Assembly: GCF_900103275.1 (NCBI RefSeq)
Contig: NZ_FNGP01000003.1
Span: forward strand, 1 to 64,000
DNA from: Tessaracoccus oleiagri
Lineage (GTDB): Bacteria > Actinomycetota > Actinomycetes > Propionibacteriales > Propionibacteriaceae
Reading direction: 5' to 3'
DNA length: 64,000 bases
Position numbers and translations under genes: made by a program. The notes beneath the pieces were generated by a model. That model saw only the letters and a program-made list of their open reading frames with translations. It was not told where the DNA came from and searched no databases. This document shows, piece after piece, positions 41,728 to 50,949 of the stretch; within the stretch, counting starts at the first letter, position 1; every line of letters starts with the position of its first letter.

Positions 41728-41777
41728 CAACATCATGTCACCAAATGCGCGTCTATGCCACCTTTTTCATGATGTTG
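41728..41777. promoter_or_regulatory. Inverted repeat, candidate DeoR operator
   Basis: CAACATCATG (41728-41737) and CATGATGTTG (41768-41777) are perfect 10-nt inverted copies separated by 30 nt, in the 124-nt divergent region between the binding-protein gene and the DeoR gene. Two operator sites on one face of the helix, allowing a DNA loop, would suit a DeoR-family repressor acting on both directions. Confidence 0.55.
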
Positions 41778-41813
41778 ACTGCTTTTGAAGGATTTTCTTG
41801 ATAGTTTGACGCC

Positions 41814-42581
41814 ATGCTTTCGGAAGACCGCCAACTCAGGATCCTCGCGCTCGTACGCCAGCGCGGATTCGTGACGGTCGCCGAACTCTGCGGGCTCTAC
41901 GACGTGTCCGAGGCGACGATCCGTCGCGACCTCGACGCGCTCGCGCAGCAGGGCCAGATCCGCCGGCTCCGCGGAGGGGCCGGCGACGTGAAGGGCACCG
42001 TCCGCCCCGAGCCGGACCTCAAGAGCTTCGCCGAGGTGGCGGCGGACTCGTCGTCGGCGGCGAAGCGCGCCATCGCCAAGCGGGCCGCGGCGTTCGTCGA
42101 GGACGGCGACGTGATCGCGCTGGACAGCGGCACGACGGTCTCGCTCATGTGCCCGTTCCTGGTGGACCGGACGCTCACCGTCGTCACCGCCTCGCTGCCG
42201 GTCATCGAGGCGCTGCAGTCGTCGCCGAGCATCGACCTCATCGTCGTCGGCGGCATCCTGCGCCCCAGCTACCGGTCGATGGTGGGGCACATGGCCGAGC
42301 TGATGCTGCGGCAGATGCGCTTCGACAAGGCATTCCTCGGCACCGCCGGCGTGACGGGGGAGGGGATGGTCATGGACACCACCCCCAGCGAGGTGCCGGT
42401 CAAGCGCCAGATCCTGGCGTCGGCGAAACGCGCCTACCTGTTGGCGGACTCGAAGAAGTTCCCCGGCGAGGGCTTCCTGCGCGTGAGCGACCTCAACGAC
42501 TTCAACGCCCTGATCACGGATCAGGCGCCTACGAACTTGCAACTCCCCGAAGGGGCGGAAGTGGAGGTATTGGTGGCATGA
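41814..42581 (+). CDS. DeoR-family transcriptional regulator
   Basis: 255 residues. The N-terminal DeoR HTH (about 1-57) includes VTVAELCGLYDVSEATIRRDLDAL, followed by RRLRGGA. The C-terminal ISOCOT sugar-phosphate-binding domain has DSGTTV and LLADSKKF. Family members usually respond to a phosphorylated sugar intermediate. The ATG at 41814 lies 6 nt after TAGTTT (41802-41807), a leaderless pattern. It overlaps the GH4 gene by 4 nt and is divergent from the ABC operon, so it likely controls both. Confidence 0.92.
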   Translation: MLSEDRQLRILALVRQRGFVTVAELCGLYDVSEATIRRDLDALAQQGQIRRLRGGAGDVKGTVRPEPDLKSFAEVAADSSSAAKRAIAKRAAAFVEDGDVIALDSGTTVSLMCPFLVDRTLTVVTASLPVIEALQSSPSIDLIVVGGILRPSYRSMVGHMAELMLRQMRFDKAFLGTAGVTGEGMVMDTTPSEVPVKRQILASAKRAYLLADSKKFPGEGFLRVSDLNDFNALITDQAPTNLQLPEGAEVEVLVA

Positions 42582-43927
42582 GGCTGGCGATTCTGGGCGG
42601 CGGTGGTTTCCGTACCCCGCTCGTGTACGAGGCGGTGGCGAAGTCCGTGACGGGGCTGCGGGTCGACGAGGTGATCCTCTACGACCTCGACAGCCAGCGG
42701 CTGGACTCCATGCGCCGGGTCATGGCGGAGATGGCAGAGCAGCTGGGTCCGGACGCTACGAAAGTCACCGCGACGACCGACCTCACGGAAGCGGTGACGG
42801 GCGTCGACTTCGTGTTCTCCGCGATCCGTGTGGGCGGCGCGGAGTCGCGCACCATCGACGAGCGGGTCGCCCTCGACCTCGGCGTGCTCGGGCAGGAGAC
42901 CATCGGCCCCGGCGGCCTCGCGTACGCGCTGCGCACCATCCCCGTGATGCAGGAGATCGCCCGCACCATCGCGCAGGCCTCGCCCGACGCCTGGGTCATC
43001 AACTTCACCAACCCCGCCGGCATCGTCACCGAGGGCATGCGCCAAGTGCTCGGCCCACGTGTCATCGGTATCTGCGACACCCCCATCGGACTGGTCCGAC
43101 GGGTCGGCCGCACCCTCGGCGTCGACCTCGACCGGCTCGACTACGACTACCTCGGCCTCAACCACATGGGCTGGCTGCGTGCCGCCCGCGTCGACGGGGT
43201 GGACCGGCTCCCCGAGCTGCTGGCCTCCGACGAGATGCTCGGCGAGATCGAGGAGGCGCGGCTCATCGGCTTCGACTACGTCCGCCAGGCCGGGGCGCTG
43301 CCCAACGAGTACCTCTACTACTACCTGCACACCGACTCGGCGATCGGTCGGATCCTCGAGGCGGGCCGCACCCGCGGCGAGTTCCTCGTCGAGCAGCAGG
43401 GCAAGTTCTACCGCGACGTGGCCGACGAGTGCTGCACCTCCCCGCTGAAGACGTGGCAGGACGCGCTGCACATGCGCGAGGCGACGTACATGGCCGAGTC
43501 GCGTGACGACGAGCGCCGCGAGGCCGACGTGGCCGGCGGCGGCTACCAAGAGGTCGCGCTCCGCCTGATGACCGCGATCGCGGGCGACACGTCGGAGCGG
43601 ATGATCCTCAACGTCGGCAACAGCCGCGACGGAGGCCGCATCGTCGACGAGCTGCCGGACGACCTCGTGCTCGAGGTGGGCTGCGTCGTCGACGGAAACG
43701 GGGTCCACCCGCAGGAGGTCGCGCCGCCGACGCTCGACCAGCTCGGCCGCATGGCACGCCTGCGCGCCGCCGAGCGCTGCATCCTCGAGGCGGCCATCAC
43801 CCGCGACAAGGGCAAGGCCTGGGAGGGTTTCGCGACCCACCCGCTGGTGGACTCCCCGGTCCTCGGCCACAAGCTGCTCGACGGCTACATCGCCCGCCAG
43901 CCCCTGGTGGCGGCGCTCTTCGACTGA
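42578..43927 (+). CDS. Glycoside hydrolase family 4 (6-phospho-glycosidase type)
   Basis: 449 residues. GH4 enzymes use NAD+ and Mn2+ in an oxidation-elimination mechanism. The NAD loop LGGGGFRTP is at the N-terminus, FTNPAG near 143-148, the metal ligands are C166 (GICDTPIG) and H196 (LNHMGW). The overall pattern is nearest the 6-phospho-beta-glucosidase branch, where the position after the cysteine is usually N; here it is D167, so the substrate may differ. Its ATG overlaps the DeoR stop (ATGA). With the divergent ABC importer and PfkB kinase it suggests import, phosphorylation, then cleavage of a glycoside. Confidence 0.88.
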   Translation: MRLAILGGGGFRTPLVYEAVAKSVTGLRVDEVILYDLDSQRLDSMRRVMAEMAEQLGPDATKVTATTDLTEAVTGVDFVFSAIRVGGAESRTIDERVALDLGVLGQETIGPGGLAYALRTIPVMQEIARTIAQASPDAWVINFTNPAGIVTEGMRQVLGPRVIGICDTPIGLVRRVGRTLGVDLDRLDYDYLGLNHMGWLRAARVDGVDRLPELLASDEMLGEIEEARLIGFDYVRQAGALPNEYLYYYLHTDSAIGRILEAGRTRGEFLVEQQGKFYRDVADECCTSPLKTWQDALHMREATYMAESRDDERREADVAGGGYQEVALRLMTAIAGDTSERMILNVGNSRDGGRIVDELPDDLVLEVGCVVDGNGVHPQEVAPPTLDQLGRMARLRAAERCILEAAITRDKGKAWEGFATHPLVDSPVLGHKLLDGYIARQPLVAALFD

Positions 43928-43935
43928 CCCGTGGC

Positions 43936-43985
43936 CTCCGGTGGGAGGCATTGCACCAAGGTTGGTGCAGAACCTCCCACCGGAG
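43936..43985. repeat. Hairpin repeat, family B (copy 1)
   Basis: CTCCGGTGGGAGG (43936-43948) and its exact reverse complement (43973-43985) flank a centre containing TGCACC-aaggtt-GGTGCA, so the whole element can fold into a cruciform or hairpin. It follows the GH4 stop by 8 nt. A closely related element is at 57811-57862, also after a gene 3' end. It may also act as a terminator, although no T-run follows. Confidence 0.75.
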
Positions 43986-44071
43986 TGGCCGGGCCACGCG
44001 CGTGGCAACTGGCCGCCCACGAGCACCCTGCGGGGCGGCCGAAAGGCGACATTCGCGGTAGGGTTTGCGCT

Positions 44072-44311
44072 ATGTCACGCGTCGTTGTCAACGTCATGCC
44101 GAAGCCCGAGATCCTCGATCCCCAGGGCAAGGCGGTCACCGGTGCCCTGCAGCGTCTCGGGTTCCACGGCCTGTCCGTGCGGCAGGGCAAGCGATTCGAG
44201 ATCGAGGTCGACGGCGAGGTCACCGACGAGGTGCTCGCCGAGATCCGCGACGCCGCGGAGAAGCTCCTCGCCAACACCGTGATCGAGTCCTTCGAGGTGG
44301 TGGCCGAATGA
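44072..44311 (+). CDS. purS: Phosphoribosylformylglycinamidine synthase subunit PurS
   Basis: 79 residues, the normal size for PurS. The start [20 protein letters not shown] and the LGF...VRQGK segment are characteristic. PurS holds the PurQ-PurL complex that turns FGAR and glutamine into FGAM. The ATG at 44072 is 7 nt after TAGGGT (44059-44064), a leaderless pattern, and decides the start over the longer open frame. The stop overlaps purQ as ATGA. Confidence 0.95.
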   Translation: MSRVVVNVMPKPEILDPQGKAVTGALQRLGFHGLSVRQGKRFEIEVDGEVTDEVLAEIRDAAEKLLANTVIESFEVVAE

Positions 44312-44979
44312 AGATCGGCGTCGTCACGTTCCCGGGGTCGCTCGACGACCACGACGCGCTGCGCGCCGTCCGCCTGAGCGGGGCGGAGGCGGTGCCGCTG
44401 TGGCACGGCTCCGACTCCATCGACGACGTCGACGCGATCATCCTGCCCGGCGGCTTCTCCTACGGCGACTACCTCCGCTGCGGCGCCATCGCCCGCTTCA
44501 GCCCCGTGATGGGGACCGTCATCGACGCGGCCAACAAGGGCATGCCCGTCCTCGGCATCTGCAACGGATTCCAGCTCCTCTGCGAGGCGCACCTGCTCGA
44601 CGGGGCCATGATCCGCAACGCCGGCCAGCAGTTCGTCTGCGTCGACCAGCGGCTGCGCGTCGAGACCAAGGACACCGTCTGGACCTGCGAGTTCGAGCGC
44701 GGCCAGGAGATCACCATCGCCCTGAAGAACGGCGAGGGCAACTTCCAGGCCAGCCCCGAGACGCTGAAGCGGCTCGAGGACAACGACCAGGTCGTCTTCC
44801 GCTACATCGGCAACCCCAACGGGTCCGCCAACGACATCGCCGGCATCACCAACGAGCGCGGCAACGTCGTTGGTCTCATGCCGCACCCCGAGCACAACGT
44901 CGAGGAGTACACCAGCAGCTCGCTCGACGGTCGGCGCTTCTTCGAGTCGGTCATCAGCTTCGTCTCGGCCCGCGTCTAG
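44308..44979 (+). CDS. purQ: Phosphoribosylformylglycinamidine synthase glutaminase subunit PurQ
   Basis: 223 residues of class I glutamine amidotransferase. The nucleophile is C85 in [11 protein letters not shown], and the His/Glu pair is in MPHPEHN near the C-terminus. It supplies ammonia to PurL. It is coupled to purS by ATGA and followed by a strong terminator at 45001-45029. purL is not next to it but 6 kb downstream. Confidence 0.96.
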   Translation: MKIGVVTFPGSLDDHDALRAVRLSGAEAVPLWHGSDSIDDVDAIILPGGFSYGDYLRCGAIARFSPVMGTVIDAANKGMPVLGICNGFQLLCEAHLLDGAMIRNAGQQFVCVDQRLRVETKDTVWTCEFERGQEITIALKNGEGNFQASPETLKRLEDNDQVVFRYIGNPNGSANDIAGITNERGNVVGLMPHPEHNVEEYTSSSLDGRRFFESVISFVSARV

Positions 44980-45000
44980 GGTCTCGCGAACCAAACGAAA

Positions 45001-45029
45001 GTGCCCCCGACCGCTCCGGTCGGGGGCAC
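45001..45029. terminator. Bidirectional intrinsic terminator
   Basis: GTGCCCCCGACCG-ctc-CGGTCGGGGGCAC: a 13-bp perfect GC-rich stem with a 3-nt loop, placed between the convergent purQ and subtilase genes. It is preceded by CGAAA and followed by TCGTCATTT, so weak A and T tracts are on either side. Confidence 0.85.
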
Positions 45030-45048
45030 TCGTCATTTGATCAGCCGG

Positions 45049-47748
45049 TCAGGGGCGCTTGCTGCCACCCCCTCGGCCGGGCTGGGGGCCGTTGCCCGCG
45101 GAGGTGTCCGCACCCTCGCCGTAGGCGATGGTGATCGGCGTTGAATCCCAGCTCTCCCAGTGGTCGGGGTTGTTGGGATCGCCCAGCGCCTTCAGGATCC
45201 GCACCTCGAGGATGTAGTCCCCGTTCTCGACGCGGCGGACCTTGCCGTTGCGGCCCGCGTTGCCCTGGTACGTGCCGTCCCAGGCCAGCGTCGCGGCGGC
45301 GGCGAAGCGACCCTGGTCGAGGTAGGTGACGTAGTTGATGAAGTTCTCGTGCACCTTCTCGCCCTTCGTCCCGTCCTCGTTCGCCCGGTAGATGTCGAAG
45401 TACAGGCCCGAGACCGGGTACGCGAGGTTGAAGTAGATGTACGGGTAGTCCCCATCCACCATCGAGTACTCGTGGAACGGCTCGGCGATCTGCAGCACGC
45501 CGTCTTCATCGACGTAGGTCGTGTAGGCCATCGTGAGGGTCTCTAGCGCCTGGTAATCGCCCGAGAGACCGGCGAAGGGCACCACGAAATCCTCGGTCTC
45601 TGAGGTCAGCGTGATCCAGCCGCCGTAGATGATGCCGTCCATCCCGAAGTCCTCACCGATCGTCACGGTGACAGTTGCCGTGCTGCGTGCAGGCACCGTG
45701 ACCGTGTCGCCGGAGAACACCACGTCCGCATTGGCGATGGCGAACTGCATGACCGGGGTACCGGCGCTGTTGATCTTGTTGTAGGTGGCGATGCCGTGCT
45801 CTGCACCGAGGGTGAAGGTCTTCTCCTCGTCGCTGTCGTTGGTGACGGTCAGCGTGGTGCTGATCGGCCCGGCCTCTCCCTCACCGAGAGAGATCTTCGA
45901 GTCCTCGACCGTGACCGCGGTCGTGATCGCCTGCGGGATGTCGATCATGCCGCCGCCCTGACGGTGGACCGGCTCGATGTAGCCAGCCCCGGCCGCGAGG
46001 CCCCACTCGAACGGGTCCGCGGTGTTGGTGAGCGCGGTTCGCACCTCGAACGGATCGAGATCCGGCTTCGCCTCGAGCAGCAGGGCCGCAGCGCCGGCGA
46101 CGTGCGGGGCCGCCATCGACGTGCCGCCGAGGCTGGCGTAGCCACCCTCCTCGAGCGGGTAGGTGGAGTAGATCGAACCGCCGGGAGCGGACACGTCGGG
46201 CTTCAGCGTCAGGTCCGCGGCGAGGCCGTAGGAGCTGAAGTCGGACTGGTAGCCGCCGGTGGGGTTGTCGAAGCGCTTCTGGTCCTCCGAGAAGGTGATC
46301 GTCGTCGAGCCGTTCGCGTTGATCTCGGCGAGCAGCGCGTCGCCGTCGGTCTTGAGCGTCGTGGCCACCGGGATGGTGATCGGCGTGGCGCCCTCGACCG
46401 TGGCGTTGATGACGCCCGTCGTGTTGTTGGCGATCAGGAGCGCGTCGTAGCCGGCCGCCTGCGCGTTGACCGCCTTCTCGTGGAAGCTGCAGGTGCCGCG
46501 TGAGACGAGGAGCGCCAAGCCCTCCTCCGCAGCCGGGGCGGGCGGAGCCGTGGAGCAGCCGAGGATCGGGTTGGCAGCCATGATCTCGAAGCTCGCGCCC
46601 GGCTCGAAGTCGGGGGCGCCCGTCGCCCCGAAGTACGGCAGTTCGAGGCCGCCCGCGGTGGCGATGTAGTGGGCCATGAACTGGCTGTTGTCCACGGAGC
46701 CGACGGAGATCACGTTGTGCGCCACCGACGGCGCGCCGCCGGAGAATATGCCGCCCGTGCCCGAGTTGCCCTGCGAAACGACGACCACCACGCCGTCCTC
46801 GACGAGGTTGTCGGCCGCGACCGCGGTCGGGTAGCTCGGCCAGGTGGCGTACGAGGCGCCGAGGCTCATGTTGACGATGTCCATGCCGTCGGCCTTGGCA
46901 CGGTCCATTGCGGCGACGATGATGTCCGAGCTCGAGCTGCCGTCGCAGCCGAAGACCCGGTAGGACCCGAACTGCACGTCGGGCGCGACGCCCTGGATCT
47001 CGCCGTTGGCGCCGACGATGCCGGCGACGTGGGTGCCGTGGCCGCCGCAGTCGTCCGGCCACTGGTCCGGCTTCGGGGTGGCGACGGCGGCGTCGTCGGA
47101 GCTGGCGTCATAGGCGTCGCCGACGAAGTCGTAGCCCCAGACGACGCGGTCACCGGGGAAGTCCTTGGTCTGGTCGTTCGTGCCGGATCCGCCGAAGTCG
47201 GGGTGGTTGTAGTCGATGCCGGAGTCGATGATGCCGACCTTGATGCCCTCGCCCGTGAAGCCCAGTTCGTTGTTGGCGTACTCGGCACCGGTGAGCTGCT
47301 TCGCGTATTCGACGGCGGGCGTGGTCTCCTCGTCGAGGACCGGCTGCGTCACCTCCAGCACGGGGTAGACGCCGGTGACGCCGGCGAGGCGGGAGACGGT
47401 GTGGATCTGGGAGTCGTCGACGGCGACGCTCGCACCGTTCCAGGCCTTGTCGAAGCTGGCGACGACACGCACGTCGACGCCCTCGGCCTTGGCGGCGCTG
47501 ACCAGCTTGCCCGGGGAGATCGAGAGGCCGACGAGCCAGCGGCCCGGCACGACGGCGTCCTTGTAGTGCGCCAGCTGCTCTTCGATCGACGGGACCTCGA
47601 CGGCCTGTCCGTAGTCGGCGGCGCTGCCCAGGTCCTTGATGTCCGGGTCATCCGCTACCGCGGCCAGACCCGTCGTGGCGACCAGCGCGGCCGCCGCCAG
47701 GCCTGCGCCCATGGCCCGTAGGCGCAGGCGCGTTGTGGGGGAGTGCAT
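45049..47748 (-). CDS. Secreted subtilisin-like serine protease (S8) with PA domain
   Basis: 899 residues. A signal peptide (about 1-32) and an inhibitor_I9-like propeptide (about 33-130) precede the S8 domain, with the catalytic triad D (IIDSGIDYNHPD, near 176), H (CGGHGTHVAG, near 237) and S (GGTSMAAPHVAG, near 544). A protease-associated domain is inserted at about 380-480 (TCSFHEKAVNAQAAGYDALL). Fn3-like beta domains follow to about 870, as in C5a-peptidase-like and lactocepin-like enzymes, then a Gly/Arg-rich tail. No LPXTG motif is seen, so it is probably released or held by non-covalent contacts. The ATG follows AGGAG. Its substrate is unknown. Confidence 0.92.
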   Translation of the reverse strand: MHSPTTRLRLRAMGAGLAAAALVATTGLAAVADDPDIKDLGSAADYGQAVEVPSIEEQLAHYKDAVVPGRWLVGLSISPGKLVSAAKAEGVDVRVVASFDKAWNGASVAVDDSQIHTVSRLAGVTGVYPVLEVTQPVLDEETTPAVEYAKQLTGAEYANNELGFTGEGIKVGIIDSGIDYNHPDFGGSGTNDQTKDFPGDRVVWGYDFVGDAYDASSDDAAVATPKPDQWPDDCGGHGTHVAGIVGANGEIQGVAPDVQFGSYRVFGCDGSSSSDIIVAAMDRAKADGMDIVNMSLGASYATWPSYPTAVAADNLVEDGVVVVVSQGNSGTGGIFSGGAPSVAHNVISVGSVDNSQFMAHYIATAGGLELPYFGATGAPDFEPGASFEIMAANPILGCSTAPPAPAAEEGLALLVSRGTCSFHEKAVNAQAAGYDALLIANNTTGVINATVEGATPITIPVATTLKTDGDALLAEINANGSTTITFSEDQKRFDNPTGGYQSDFSSYGLAADLTLKPDVSAPGGSIYSTYPLEEGGYASLGGTSMAAPHVAGAAALLLEAKPDLDPFEVRTALTNTADPFEWGLAAGAGYIEPVHRQGGGMIDIPQAITTAVTVEDSKISLGEGEAGPISTTLTVTNDSDEEKTFTLGAEHGIATYNKINSAGTPVMQFAIANADVVFSGDTVTVPARSTATVTVTIGEDFGMDGIIYGGWITLTSETEDFVVPFAGLSGDYQALETLTMAYTTYVDEDGVLQIAEPFHEYSMVDGDYPYIYFNLAYPVSGLYFDIYRANEDGTKGEKVHENFINYVTYLDQGRFAAAATLAWDGTYQGNAGRNGKVRRVENGDYILEVRILKALGDPNNPDHWESWDSTPITIAYGEGADTSAGNGPQPGRGGGSKRP

Positions 47749-47923
47749 AGAGGGGGCTCCTACTCGCTTGCGTGGGTGTCCGGCCGTCCTTGGCCGGAGT
47801 TGGGGGCTATTTAAGTCCCAAGGGGGGTCATTCTTATTGAAGATTTCTCAGAATGGAAGACCCTTCTCCGACGAATCCGCAGGAGTCCTGTCGGCGGTAC
47901 CCGCGAGTCACTAGGCTCAGCGC

Positions 47924-48739
47924 ATGAATTCACCGGTGGATGATGCGAAGGATGCGGCCGATTCGGTCCAGGACTCGGGGGCGTACCGCTTCCTCGTCCG
48001 TGGCGGCCTCGTGGCCTTCGGGGTGGTGCACTTCCTGGTGGGCGTGCTGGCCATCCGCGTCGCGATGGGCAGCGGCGGCGGTGAAGAGGCGTCGCAGGGC
48101 GGCGCCCTCCGCACGCTCGCACAGAATCCGCTCGGCCCGTGGATCCTGGGTGCCGTGGCCGTGGGCCTCTTCGTGATCGCGCTCTGGCAGGCGATCACCG
48201 CGTTCATCGGGCACCGCGAGTTCGACGGCGCCAAGCGCGTCGGCAAGCGGATCAGCTCGGGCCTGCGCACGATCCTCTACGGCTTCCTCGGTTACCAGGC
48301 GCTCCGCATCGCCCTGGGCTCCGGGCAGCAGCAGGGCGGCGGCGAGGAGTCGATGACCGCTCGGCTGCTGGCGCTGCCCTTCGGCGGCGCCATCGTCGCG
48401 CTGGTGGGGCTCGGCATCGTCGGCTACGGGATCTACCAGATCGTCAAGGGCGTCCGGGACAAGTACAACGACGACCTCTCCCGCCCGCTGCACGGCCGCA
48501 AGAAGTGGGTGGCCCGGATCGGACTGAGCGCCAAGGGCGTCGCGGTGGGAATCGTCGGCTCCCTCTTCATCGCCGCCGGGCTCGCCCTCGATCCCGAGGA
48601 GGCCGGCGGGCTAGACCAAGCCCTCCAGAAGCTGAAGGAGATGCCGTTCGGGCCGTGGCTCCTCGCCGCCGTCGCGATCGGCCTCGCCGCGTACGGCGTC
48701 TACTGCTTCTTCTGGTCCCGCCGGCCCAAGTTCACCTGA
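47924..48739 (+). CDS. DUF1206 membrane protein
   Basis: 271 residues with six predicted helices arranged as three repeated two-helix units of about 70 residues, each beginning with a G-x-[VA]-A-[FYK]-G-type helix (for example GGLVAFGVVHFLVGVLAI). This is the DUF1206 layout, common in actinobacteria and cyanobacteria; function unknown. The ATG at 47924 is 6 nt after TAGGCT (47912-47917), a leaderless pattern. It lies divergent from the protease across 175 nt and 73 nt upstream of an exported hypothetical protein. Confidence 0.85.
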   Translation: MNSPVDDAKDAADSVQDSGAYRFLVRGGLVAFGVVHFLVGVLAIRVAMGSGGGEEASQGGALRTLAQNPLGPWILGAVAVGLFVIALWQAITAFIGHREFDGAKRVGKRISSGLRTILYGFLGYQALRIALGSGQQQGGGEESMTARLLALPFGGAIVALVGLGIVGYGIYQIVKGVRDKYNDDLSRPLHGRKKWVARIGLSAKGVAVGIVGSLFIAAGLALDPEEAGGLDQALQKLKEMPFGPWLLAAVAIGLAAYGVYCFFWSRRPKFT

Positions 48740-48812
48740 CCCGCGCGGTCACTTCTTCCCAGCCGGGCGGGGGCGTGCCAGACTGGAACCACGCTCGACG
48801 AGGAGTTGAACC

Positions 48813-49676
48813 ATGCGATCGCGTGACCTGGTCCGCGGCGGTGTCGCCGCACTCTTGGCGGTGCTGGCCGTCGCAGCGCTCGTCGGTTCCATGACCCTGA
48901 TCCGGCCACGCGAGACGGTGCCCGCGGGCCCGACCGGCGGTCAGGAACTCGCCGCCCAGGTCATGCTGTTCGAGGACCCGCCCGGCCACGTGGAGTTCTG
49001 CCTCGCCTGGGGAGAGTCCCTGCCGCCCTCCTGCGGAGGCCCCTCGGTGGTCGGCGACATCGACTGGCCCGCGCTCGACCCGCAGACCAGCGGCGACGTG
49101 CGCTGGGCCGAGGGCGTGTGGATCGTCGGCCGCTTCGACGAGGCACGCGCGGCCTTCACCCTCACGCGGCCCCCCAGCCTCGACCGACCCGACGGGCTGG
49201 CCGAGCCCGAGGAGGTGCCCACCGTCGAGTTCCCCGCGCTCTGCGAGGACCCGACCCGCGGCGCGTCGGGTAGGGGCACCAACGACGAGCTCCAGCTGCA
49301 CGAGGTGATGCTGTCGTTGCCCGGCTACGTCAACTCCTACGTCTCCGACGGCCGGGACTTCTACAACGTCATCGTGAACGAGGACCCAGAGGGCGCGCAC
49401 GCGAAGCTGCGCGAGGTCTGGCAGGGCGACCTCTGCGTCGCCGAGCAGGAACTCCCCACCTTCGCCGCGCGCGAGGCCGCGACCGACGCCGTGTTCACCG
49501 ACGAGTCGCTGCGCGGCGAGCTGGTCTCCGGCGGCGGGGGAGGCATCGACGGCTTCTTCGACGTCCAGGTGATGGTCGCCTCCGAGGAGGTGGTGGACCG
49601 CATCCACGAACTCACCCGCCCCCACATCGACGACCGGTTCGTCCGCATCTCCGGGGCCTTCCAGCCCGTCGACTGA
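48813..49676 (+). CDS. Exported or membrane-anchored hypothetical protein
   Basis: 287 residues, not recognised. One N-terminal hydrophobic helix (about 8-30) after two arginines indicates a signal anchor. The remaining acidic domain has four cysteines, in [24 protein letters not shown] and [11 protein letters not shown], which could form two disulphides outside the cell. A Gly-run ([11 protein letters not shown]) precedes the last 40 residues, which have an alternating hydrophobic beta pattern. ATG 48813 follows GACGAGGAG. It is probably co-transcribed with the DUF1206 gene. Confidence 0.7.
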   Translation: MRSRDLVRGGVAALLAVLAVAALVGSMTLIRPRETVPAGPTGGQELAAQVMLFEDPPGHVEFCLAWGESLPPSCGGPSVVGDIDWPALDPQTSGDVRWAEGVWIVGRFDEARAAFTLTRPPSLDRPDGLAEPEEVPTVEFPALCEDPTRGASGRGTNDELQLHEVMLSLPGYVNSYVSDGRDFYNVIVNEDPEGAHAKLREVWQGDLCVAEQELPTFAAREAATDAVFTDESLRGELVSGGGGGIDGFFDVQVMVASEEVVDRIHELTRPHIDDRFVRISGAFQPVD

Positions 49677-49683
49677 CCCCGCC

Positions 49684-50874
49684 TCAGAGGAGCTCCGCGA
49701 GCGCCGGCACGAGGTCGCCGCGGGCGTCGTCGTCCGGGCGGACGGTCCCCAGCCCGAGCCACGCGGCCATCGTCGCGAGCTCCTCCGCGAGCTCCGTCAC
49801 GGTCTCGGCGGGAGCGTCCGGCTCGGCGAACGCCGTCCGCACCTGCAGCACGCCGCCGATGCGGTCCGCCTTGAGGTCGACCCGCGCCGCCATCCTCTCG
49901 CCGAGCAGGAAGGGCAGCACGTAGTAGCCGTGCTGCCGCTGCGCAGCGGGAGTGTAGATGCCGATCCGGTAGCGCATGCCGAACAGCCCCTCGAGGCGGG
50001 TGCGCTCGAAGACCATGGGGTCGAACGGGGCGAGCAACGCCCGGGCCCGCACCTTCCTCGGACGGGCAGCGGCCGTGTGGAGGTAGGCCACGTCGGCGAA
50101 GCCGTCGACGGACACCTCCTCGAGTTCGCCGGCCGCGACGAGCGCGTCGATCGCCATCTTCGTGGAGGCCGTGGGCATGCGGAAGTAGTCGCGCAGGCAA
50201 CGGGGGCTCGCGACACCGAGCGCGCGGGCGGCGATCCGCACCAGCTCCACCGCCGCCTCCTCCTTCGACGGCGCAGGGCCGAGCGGCCCGAGGACCCGCT
50301 CCGGGAGGTCGTAGCGGCGTTCGAACTGCGCGTTGCGCTCGGCGACGACGAGCCCGCCCGTCGCGAACGACGTCTCGAGCGCGCGCTTGGCCACCGTCCA
50401 GTTCCAGCCCCAGTTCTGGCGGGGCCCCCGCTCGTGACCGAGGATCTCGTGCATCTCGCGAGCCGTGGTCGGCCCGCGCTCGGCGATGAGGTCGCGCACG
50501 TGCCGCACGACGTCGTCGTGCTCGTGCAGGAACACGGACCAGTGTCCGCCGGTGCGGTAGCGCTCCATCCGCGGCCGCAGCCAGTGCCAGGTCGACGGGG
50601 TGACGTACGCCGCCTCGTGGGCCCAGTACTCGATCAGCCGCGGGGGAGTGCCGTGCGCGGCCCTGCGGTAGAGATCGACGTCGTAGTCGCCGAGGCGGGA
50701 GAACGCCGGCAGCAGGTGCGCCCGGGCGAGCACGTTGACCGAGTCGATCTGCGTGAGCCCGATGCGCTCGTACATCCCCATCAGGTGGCGCATCGTCACG
50801 CGCGTCGGCCTGGAGCGGTCCAAGCCCTGCGCCGCGATGGCGATGCGGCGGGCGGCGGCGATGGAAAGTTTCAC
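49684..50874 (-). CDS. AlkZ/YcaQ-like winged-helix DNA glycosylase
   Basis: 396 residues of the HTH_42 (winged-helix DNA-binding) family. The catalytic QxD motif of AlkZ/AlkX enzymes is present as Q42-I-D44 in [14 protein letters not shown], and [23 protein letters not shown] is the conserved beta-barrel region. AlkX/YcaQ unhook interstrand crosslinks and AlkZ does so for azinomycin adducts; a repair or self-resistance role is inferred. GTG 50874 (followed by [11 protein letters not shown]) was chosen because TAGCGT (50882-50887, minus strand) lies 7 nt upstream; an in-frame start exists at 50904. It is divergent from purL. Confidence 0.83.
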   Translation of the reverse strand: MKLSIAAARRIAIAAQGLDRSRPTRVTMRHLMGMYERIGLTQIDSVNVLARAHLLPAFSRLGDYDVDLYRRAAHGTPPRLIEYWAHEAAYVTPSTWHWLRPRMERYRTGGHWSVFLHEHDDVVRHVRDLIAERGPTTAREMHEILGHERGPRQNWGWNWTVAKRALETSFATGGLVVAERNAQFERRYDLPERVLGPLGPAPSKEEAAVELVRIAARALGVASPRCLRDYFRMPTASTKMAIDALVAAGELEEVSVDGFADVAYLHTAAARPRKVRARALLAPFDPMVFERTRLEGLFGMRYRIGIYTPAAQRQHGYYVLPFLLGERMAARVDLKADRIGGVLQVRTAFAEPDAPAETVTELAEELATMAAWLGLGTVRPDDDARGDLVPALAELL

Positions 50875-50881
50875 GCGACGA

Positions 50882-50942
50882 ACGCTACCGACATCCCAGC
50901 CCACGCGGGCGGGGCGCGCAGCATGCGCGGACGGGATAGATT
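50882..50942. promoter_or_regulatory. Divergent leaderless promoters (glycosylase / purL)
   Basis: TAGCGT on the minus strand (50882-50887) is 7 nt from the glycosylase GTG, and TAGATT on the plus strand (50937-50942) is 7 nt from the purL GTG. The 49 nt between them must hold both -35 regions. Confidence 0.55.
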
Positions 50943-50949
50943 AGGGCCC

